NCBI RefSeq assembly: GCF_009741375.1
Contig: NZ_WOWP01000021.1
Location: forward strand, 29,005-93,004
Length of the DNA: 64,000 nucleotides
Direction of reading: 5' to 3'
Origin: Flavobacterium rakeshii
GTDB taxonomy: Bacteria > Bacteroidota > Bacteroidia > Flavobacteriales > Flavobacteriaceae
This document shows, piece by piece, positions 59,205-64,000 of this stretch; within the stretch, counting starts at the first letter, position 1; the number at the start of each line of letters is the position of its first letter. The notes beneath the pieces are model-generated. The model made no database searches and was not told where the DNA came from. It saw only the letters and a program-made list of their open reading frames with translations. Made by a program: the position numbers and the translations under genes.

Positions 59205-61835
59205 TTATTTAAGACTTTCAAGACTTTGCTCTATCGTAGCAATTTTAGCAAGGGCATCAGCCTCTTTTTGGCGCTCTATTGCAACAACTTTCTCCGGCGC
59301 ACCACTTACAAACTTCTCGTTAGAAAGTTTCGCCTGAACCGATTTAAGGAAGCCTCTGTTATATTTAAGCTCCTCTTCCAGTTTAGCAATCTCCTCTTCA
59401 ATATTTACATTACCCGATACCGGAATAAAGTATTCATTTGATTTTACCCTAAAAGTAAGCGCTCCGTTTACCTTCTCGGTCACATATTCGAAAGATGAAA
59501 CATTACCCAGCTTCTCAACAATAACATCAAAATAGTCTGATGAATTATCGTTGTTGATTACTTTAACCTCAATAGCATCTTTAAAAGGTATGTTTTTATC
59601 TTTCCTTATGGTTCTTATTCCCGAAATAACTTCGGCAGCAAGATCAAAGTCGGCAATAAGCTTTTCATCAACCTGTTTAGCTTCCGGCCATGTAGCTACA
59701 ATAAGCGCATCTTCCGGAGTCCTTTCGGCAATATGCTGCCATATCTCCTCTGTAAGGAATGGCATAAACGGATGAAGCAGCTTAAGGTTATTTTCAAGCA
59801 TTTCAATAGCCTTATTAAAAGTAGCCCTGTCTATAGGCTGCTGATAACCCGGCTTAATCATTTCAAGGAACCACGAACAGAAATCGTCCCATACCAGCTT
59901 ATAGATCGCCATAAGCGCATCTGATATTCTGTATTTCTCAAAATGATCTTCAATCTCAACTAATGTTTTTTGCAGCTTAGCCTCATACCATTCAATAGCT
60001 TTTTTAGCATATTCCGGCTGCTCTATATCGCTTACCTCCCAGCCTTTTATAAGCCTGAAAGCATTCCATATCTTGGTTGTAAAACCTTTACCCTGATTAC
60101 AAAGCTCTTCGTCAAAAAGAATATCATTACCGGCAGAAGCACTTAACAGCAGTCCTACACGTACACCATCGGCACCAAATTTCTCAATCAAATCAAGCGG
60201 ATCTGGTGAATTACCCAGTGACTTAGACATTTTTCTTCTCTGGCTATCCCTAACAAGACCTGTAAGATAAACATTAGTAAACGGTTTTTCACCCGCATAC
60301 TCATATCCTGCTATAATCATTCTCGCCACCCAGAAGAAAAGAATATCCGGACCCGTAACAAGATCGTTAGTAGGATAGTAATATTTAAAGTCTTCGTTAT
60401 CCGGATTCATAACTCCTCCAAAAACAGCCATAGGCCATAACCATGAAGAGAACCATGTATCCAGCGCATCAGGATCCTGCTTAAGGTCGGCTACCGTTAA
60501 CGCAGCATTACCTGTTCTTTGCTTAGCCAGTTCTAAAGCTGCATCGGCAGTTTCGGCTACAACAAAATCTTCTTTGCTTTCACCATAGTAGTAAGCAGGT
60601 ATTTGCTGTCCCCACCATAACTGGCGTGATATGTTCCAGTCACGAATGTTCTCCATCCAGTGACGGTATGTATTTTCAAAACGCTTAGGATAAAGCTTAA
60701 CTTCTTCAGTCTCTAAAACTGCTTTGATAGCAGGCTTAACCAGGTCTTCCATTTTAAGGAACCACTGGTCAGAAAGCCTTGGCTCAATAACAGCCTTAGT
60801 CCTTTCGGAAGTACCTACCTTGTTAAGATGGTTTTCTATTTTCTCAAGGCTACCTATAGTTTCAAGCTCTTTAGCAATCTCGTCCCTTACTACAAACCTG
60901 TCCTTACCTTCATAATGAAGTCCGAAACTGTTAAGTGTAGCATCCTCATTAAAAATATCAATTATCTCAAGGTTATGTCTTTCGCCAAGTTCCTTATCGT
61001 TAACATCGTGTGCAGGTGTAACCTTAAGGCATCCTGTACCAAACTCCATATCAACATACTCGTCAAATATGATAGGAATTACACGGTTAGCAATAGGCAC
61101 AATAGCCTTTTTACCTTTTAAGTGAGTATAACGTTCATCATTAGGGTTAATACATATGGCAGTATCACCTAAAATGGTTTCAGGACGCGTGGTTGCAATG
61201 ATAACAAAATCCTCGCTGCCTTCAATTTTATATTTTAAATGATACAGTTTACCATGTCTTTCCTCATAAATAACCTCTTCGTCAGAAAGGGTTGTTTTAG
61301 CCTCTGGGTCCCAGTTAACCATACGGTACCCTCTGTATATCATCCCTTTGTTATACAGGTCTACAAACGACCTGATTACAGAAGCCGACATATCTGGATC
61401 CATAGTAAACTTAGTACGTTCCCAGTCGCATGAAGCACCTAGCTTTTTAAGCTGATCCAGGATTACGCCACCATACTTCTCGGTCCAGTCCCAGGCATGT
61501 TTAAGGAACTCCTCGCGGGTAAGATCGCTTTTGTTTATACCTTCTTCTTTAAGTTTGGCAACAACTTTAGCCTCAGTAGCAATAGAAGCATGGTCGGTCC
61601 CAGGGACCCAGCAGGCATTAAAGCCCTTAAGCCTTGCTCTCCTTATTAATACATCCTGAATAGTGTTGTTAAGCATGTGCCCCATGTGAAGCACACCCGT
61701 AACATTTGGCGGAGGTATTACTATAGTGTACGGTGTCCTGTGATCAGGTTCTGAATGAAAATAATTGTTTTCCATCCAGTAATCGTACCATTTTTTCTCT
61801 GCTGCCTTAGCGTCAAATTGTGCAGGTATAGTCAT
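59205..61835 (-). CDS. valS: Valyl-tRNA synthetase
   Basis: 876 residues of the class I enzyme that charges tRNA-Val. Nucleotide-binding HIGH-type motif PPPNVTGVLHMGHMLN, editing-domain block TTRPETILGDTAICINPNDERY, KMSKS in RRKMSKSLGNSPDPLDL, and a C-terminal coiled arm (IEEEIAKLEEELKYNRGFL) are all in place. It has its own TACTTTTG box on the minus strand near 61893-61900. Confidence 0.97.
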   Translation of the reverse strand: MTIPAQFDAKAAEKKWYDYWMENNYFHSEPDHRTPYTIVIPPPNVTGVLHMGHMLNNTIQDVLIRRARLKGFNACWVPGTDHASIATEAKVVAKLKEEGINKSDLTREEFLKHAWDWTEKYGGVILDQLKKLGASCDWERTKFTMDPDMSASVIRSFVDLYNKGMIYRGYRMVNWDPEAKTTLSDEEVIYEERHGKLYHLKYKIEGSEDFVIIATTRPETILGDTAICINPNDERYTHLKGKKAIVPIANRVIPIIFDEYVDMEFGTGCLKVTPAHDVNDKELGERHNLEIIDIFNEDATLNSFGLHYEGKDRFVVRDEIAKELETIGSLEKIENHLNKVGTSERTKAVIEPRLSDQWFLKMEDLVKPAIKAVLETEEVKLYPKRFENTYRHWMENIRDWNISRQLWWGQQIPAYYYGESKEDFVVAETADAALELAKQRTGNAALTVADLKQDPDALDTWFSSWLWPMAVFGGVMNPDNEDFKYYYPTNDLVTGPDILFFWVARMIIAGYEYAGEKPFTNVYLTGLVRDSQRRKMSKSLGNSPDPLDLIEKFGADGVRVGLLLSASAGNDILFDEELCNQGKGFTTKIWNAFRLIKGWEVSDIEQPEYAKKAIEWYEAKLQKTLVEIEDHFEKYRISDALMAIYKLVWDDFCSWFLEMIKPGYQQPIDRATFNKAIEMLENNLKLLHPFMPFLTEEIWQHIAERTPEDALIVATWPEAKQVDEKLIADFDLAAEVISGIRTIRKDKNIPFKDAIEVKVINNDNSSDYFDVIVEKLGNVSSFEYVTEKVNGALTFRVKSNEYFIPVSGNVNIEEEIAKLEEELKYNRGFLKSVQAKLSNEKFVSGAPEKVVAIERQKEADALAKIATIEQSLESLK

Positions 61836-61892
61836 AACTATCTGAAATATAATAATTTAAAAAATTATGGTCTGATTTTTGTAAAATGTATG

Positions 61893-61900
61893 CAAAAGTA
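61893..61900 (-). promoter_or_regulatory. -7 box TACTTTTG of valS
   Basis: Perfect TAnnTTTG on the minus strand, about 58 bases before the valS ATG. Confidence 0.5.
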
Positions 61901-62000
61901 ACCATATAAGTACAAATTAAAAAAAAGAGCAGTGAATATTTGCTCTTAATTTAAATCTAATTATTTTTACTAAAATTACTAAAACTAAAATACACACCAA

Positions 62001-62429
62001 ATGAAAAAGTTTTTAGGACTAATCGCTGTATTACTTATAGCTATTACAGCAAATGCTCAGTCGGGTGCCAAAATCGAATTCAAAGAGGATACGATTGACT
62101 ATGGTACTGTGAGTAAAGAAACTGATGACGGATTACGAATTTTTGAATTCACCAATACCGGAGATGCCCCTCTTATCATTAAAGATGTAAAATCTACCTG
62201 CGGATGTACCGTACCTACAAAACCAAAAGAACCTATTATGCCTGGTAAAACAGGGAAAATAGAGGTTAAGTACAACATGCACCCGGGCCCGATAAGAAAA
62301 ACCATTACTGTACAGTCTAATGCTGTTAACTACCCTGACGGAGTAGTTGCTCTTAAGATAAAAGGTAATGTAGTTAAGAAAGAAGAAGTTAATATACTGG
62401 AAAAGAAAAAAGCAATTCCAAACCAGTAA
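62001..62429 (+). CDS. DUF1573 secreted protein
   Basis: 142 residues with signal peptide (MKKFLGLIAVLLIAITANAQ) and a single immunoglobulin-like DUF1573 domain: FKEDTIDYGTVSKETDDGLRIFEFTNTGDAPLIIKDVKSTCGCTVP, PIMPGKTGKIEVKYN and GPIRKTITVQSNA. The conserved STCGCT cysteine block is present. It acts outside the cytosol; role unknown, though very common in Bacteroidota. Confidence 0.93.
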   Translation: MKKFLGLIAVLLIAITANAQSGAKIEFKEDTIDYGTVSKETDDGLRIFEFTNTGDAPLIIKDVKSTCGCTVPTKPKEPIMPGKTGKIEVKYNMHPGPIRKTITVQSNAVNYPDGVVALKIKGNVVKKEEVNILEKKKAIPNQ

Positions 62430-62450
62430 GCTACAAATTAAGAATATAGC

Positions 62451-62479
62451 AAAGCCCTGCCATTTGGCGGGGCTTTTTT
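62451..62479 (+). terminator. Terminator after the DUF1573 gene
   Basis: AAAGCCCTGCC pairs with GGCGGGGCTTT (one wobble) around four bases, followed by six T. Confidence 0.85.
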
Positions 62480-62590
62480 ATTACTATTAGCCTAATAAAT
62501 TACAAAACTGTGAATTAGATGAATTTTATATTATAAAGTTTATAAAAAAAGTCGCAAATTTGCGCATCAAAAAAATTAAAATTCAATACA

Positions 62591-63781
62591 ATGCCTAAAG
62601 TATCAAATAAGGGACAATTAATGCCTGAGTCTCCTATAAGGAAGTTAGTTCCTTATGCTGAGGGAGCCAAGAAAAAAGGTCACAAAGTATACCACCTTAA
62701 TATTGGCCAGCCGGATATTAAAACTCCGGATGTAGCGCTTGAAGCTATAAAAAACAACTCCATCAAAATATTGGAGTACAGTCATTCTGCAGGTTTTGAA
62801 AGCTACAGAAACAAGTTAGCTGATTATTACCAAAACCACGGAGTATCTGTTAACGCTGCCGATATCATTATCACAACAGGTGGTTCTGAGGCATTATTGT
62901 TTGCTATGGGAAGTACTATGGACGATGGTGATGAGATCATTATACCGGAACCTTTCTATGCTAACTACAATGGTTTCTCTACTGCTTCGGGAGTTAAGGT
63001 TGTACCGGTAATCTCTACAATAGACGAAGGTTTTGCCCTTCCTCCTATTGCTGATTTCGAAAAACTTATCACTCCTAAAACTAAAGCAATACTTATTTGT
63101 AACCCGGGTAACCCAACCGGATACCTTTATACTCAGGAAGAAATACAGCAGCTTGCCGAACTGGTTAAGAAGCACGATCTTTTCCTTATTGCAGATGAAG
63201 TATACCGTGAGTTTACTTACGACGGAGACAAGCATTACTCTGTAATGAATGTACCTGGTATTGAACAAAACGCCATAATGATTGATTCTGTTTCTAAAAG
63301 ATACAGTATGTGTGGCGCAAGGATAGGGTGCATAGTTTCTAAAAACAAAGAGGTAATGGCCACTGCCATGAAGTTTGCTCAGGCAAGGCTAAGCCCTCCT
63401 ACTTTTGCTCAGATTGCAAGTGAGGCTGCCCTTGAGACTCCTCAAACTTATTTTGACGAAGTTATTAGTGAATACAAAGAACGTAGAGATACTTTAATCA
63501 CCGAACTTAATAAAATTGAAGGTGTAAAGGTTGCTACCCCAAAAGGTGCTTTTTACTGTATAGCAAAACTTCCTGTTAAAAACGCTGATGATTTTGCTCA
63601 ATGGCTACTTGAGAAGTTTGACCTTAACGGAGAAACCATAATGGTAGCTCCTGCGGCAGGTTTCTATTCTTCTCCTAATGTTGGATTAGATGAAATAAGA
63701 ATCGCATACGTACTTAAAAAAGAAGACTTAGTTCGCTCTGTAGAAATACTTGCAGTAGCACTAAAACAATACAACAGCTAA
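62591..63781 (+). CDS. PLP-dependent aminotransferase (class I/II)
   Basis: 396 residues of fold-type I. VYHLNIGQPDIKTPDVALEA starts the family pattern, followed by ILICNPGNPTGYLYTQEE, FLIADEVYREFTYDG and the PLP lysine block IDSVSKRYSMCGARIGCI (Lys in SVSKRYS), and the substrate Arg region GLDEIRIAYV. It most likely acts on aspartate or a related amino acid. A palindrome CGCAAATTTGCG (62553-62564) lies 27 bases before it. Confidence 0.93.
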   Translation: MPKVSNKGQLMPESPIRKLVPYAEGAKKKGHKVYHLNIGQPDIKTPDVALEAIKNNSIKILEYSHSAGFESYRNKLADYYQNHGVSVNAADIIITTGGSEALLFAMGSTMDDGDEIIIPEPFYANYNGFSTASGVKVVPVISTIDEGFALPPIADFEKLITPKTKAILICNPGNPTGYLYTQEEIQQLAELVKKHDLFLIADEVYREFTYDGDKHYSVMNVPGIEQNAIMIDSVSKRYSMCGARIGCIVSKNKEVMATAMKFAQARLSPPTFAQIASEAALETPQTYFDEVISEYKERRDTLITELNKIEGVKVATPKGAFYCIAKLPVKNADDFAQWLLEKFDLNGETIMVAPAAGFYSSPNVGLDEIRIAYVLKKEDLVRSVEILAVALKQYNS

Positions 63782-63801
63782 TCATTACAGTTCTGAAGAA
63801 G

Positions 63802-63828
63802 AGGGAGGCATTAGCTTCCCTTTTTTTA
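63802..63828 (+). terminator. Terminator after the aminotransferase gene
   Basis: AGGGAGGC pairs with GCTTCCCT (one wobble) with a short loop, then seven T. Confidence 0.8.
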
Positions 63829-63855
63829 TACCTTATATTCTGTTTATATCCTAAA

Positions 63856-63884
63856 GAAAAAGGCAGCCTGTTGGCTGCCTTTTC
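63856..63884 (-). terminator. Terminator of the partial gene at the right edge
   Basis: AAAAGGCAGCC pairs with GGCTGCCTTTT around four bases; on the minus strand it is followed by TTTCTTT. It sits 25 bases after the stop of the edge gene. Confidence 0.75.
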
Positions 63885-63908
63885 TGTTTTATAGTTTGTT
63901 AAAGAATA

Positions 63909-64000
63909 TTATCTCTTCAATGAGAAGTGAGCTTTAAACTCTTTCTCTACAGGCTGTCCGTTTACCAGTTCACGGTAGGTTACACTAAACCAGTAGTCCG
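63909..64000 (-). CDS. C-terminal end of an unidentified gene (runs off window)
   Basis: The minus strand is open from the window edge to the TAA at 63909-63911. The last residues read DYWFSVTYRELVNGQPVEKE then FKAHFSLKR. The alternation of polar and non-polar residues suggests surface beta strands. With only 30 codons the family cannot be named. Confidence 0.55.
   Translation of the reverse strand, partial: DYWFSVTYRELVNGQPVEKEFKAHFSLKR

Overview
The window is chromosomal DNA of a member of the Bacteroidota, most likely Flavobacteriaceae (Flavobacterium or a close relative). The evidence is AT-rich sequence, promoters of the type TTG-N18/20-TAnnTTTG in front of many genes, few purine-rich ribosome sites, many SpII lipoproteins, and family-typical genes (DUF4252, DUF4199, PASTA protein next to rluD, zeaxanthin cluster, TonB receptor with a partner surface lipoprotein). 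No rRNA, tRNA, CRISPR, phage or insertion sequence was seen. Several starts were moved inward because a promoter box lies on or after the upstream start codon, or because a signal peptide begins at an internal Met.

Layout. 1-5.1 kb: the start of katG (cut by the window edge), an NTF2-like protein with a nitronate monooxygenase, a PI-PLC-like protein, a lipoprotein whose signal peptide is out of frame at a T7 run, and two minus-strand small-RNA candidates driven by duplicated promoters. 5.1-8.9 kb: a light/B12-type MerR regulator (CarH/LitR-like) followed by crtI-crtB-crtZ. 8.9-13 kb: ECF sigma factor, putative anti-sigma, three DUF4252 proteins, and a divergent S41 peptidase. 13-19.3 kb: a vitamin B12 uptake locus, with a cobalamin riboswitch-btuB-btuG-like unit on the minus strand and btuF-btuC-btuD divergent from it. 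19.3-26.1 kb: small or hypothetical genes, YceI, amidase, YdeI, HAD hydrolase, glycolipid-binding-like protein, M48-type protease. 26.2-31.3 kb: TetR-TolC-HlyD-DHA2 efflux operon with a twin operator. 31.3-33.1 kb: yaaA and two tandemly duplicated genes. 33.2-37.9 kb: ABC ATPase plus a permease fused to a thioredoxin domain, membrane LuxR-type regulator, DUF4199, VOC protein. 38-41.2 kb: Crp-type regulator, pirin, YceI, lipoprotein. 41.3-52.3 kb: rluD, PASTA protein, ddl-coaD-M14 peptidase, HExxH membrane protein, an AT-rich HEPN-like gene, Nudix, pyrE, SRPBCC, phosphoesterase, DUF4241, birA. 52.4-64 kb: core genes rsfS-ftsH, LUD-cdsA-psd-ACBP, a lipoprotein superoxide dismutase, a YD-repeat lipoprotein, valS, DUF1573, an aminotransferase and the 3' end of an unidentified gene.

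The most coherent story is cobalamin. A riboswitch-controlled B12 receptor with a BtuG-like surface lipoprotein and a B12 ABC importer lies about 8 kb from a MerR regulator that keeps the Wx9EH and ExHxxG adenosylcobalamin motifs of CarH photoreceptors. That regulator is followed by carotenoid genes whose promoter carries a perfect inverted repeat. Uptake of B12 and light-dependent control of pigment may therefore be encoded side by side. The least explained element is the pair of divergent-sequence, equal-length small RNAs just upstream of the regulator.
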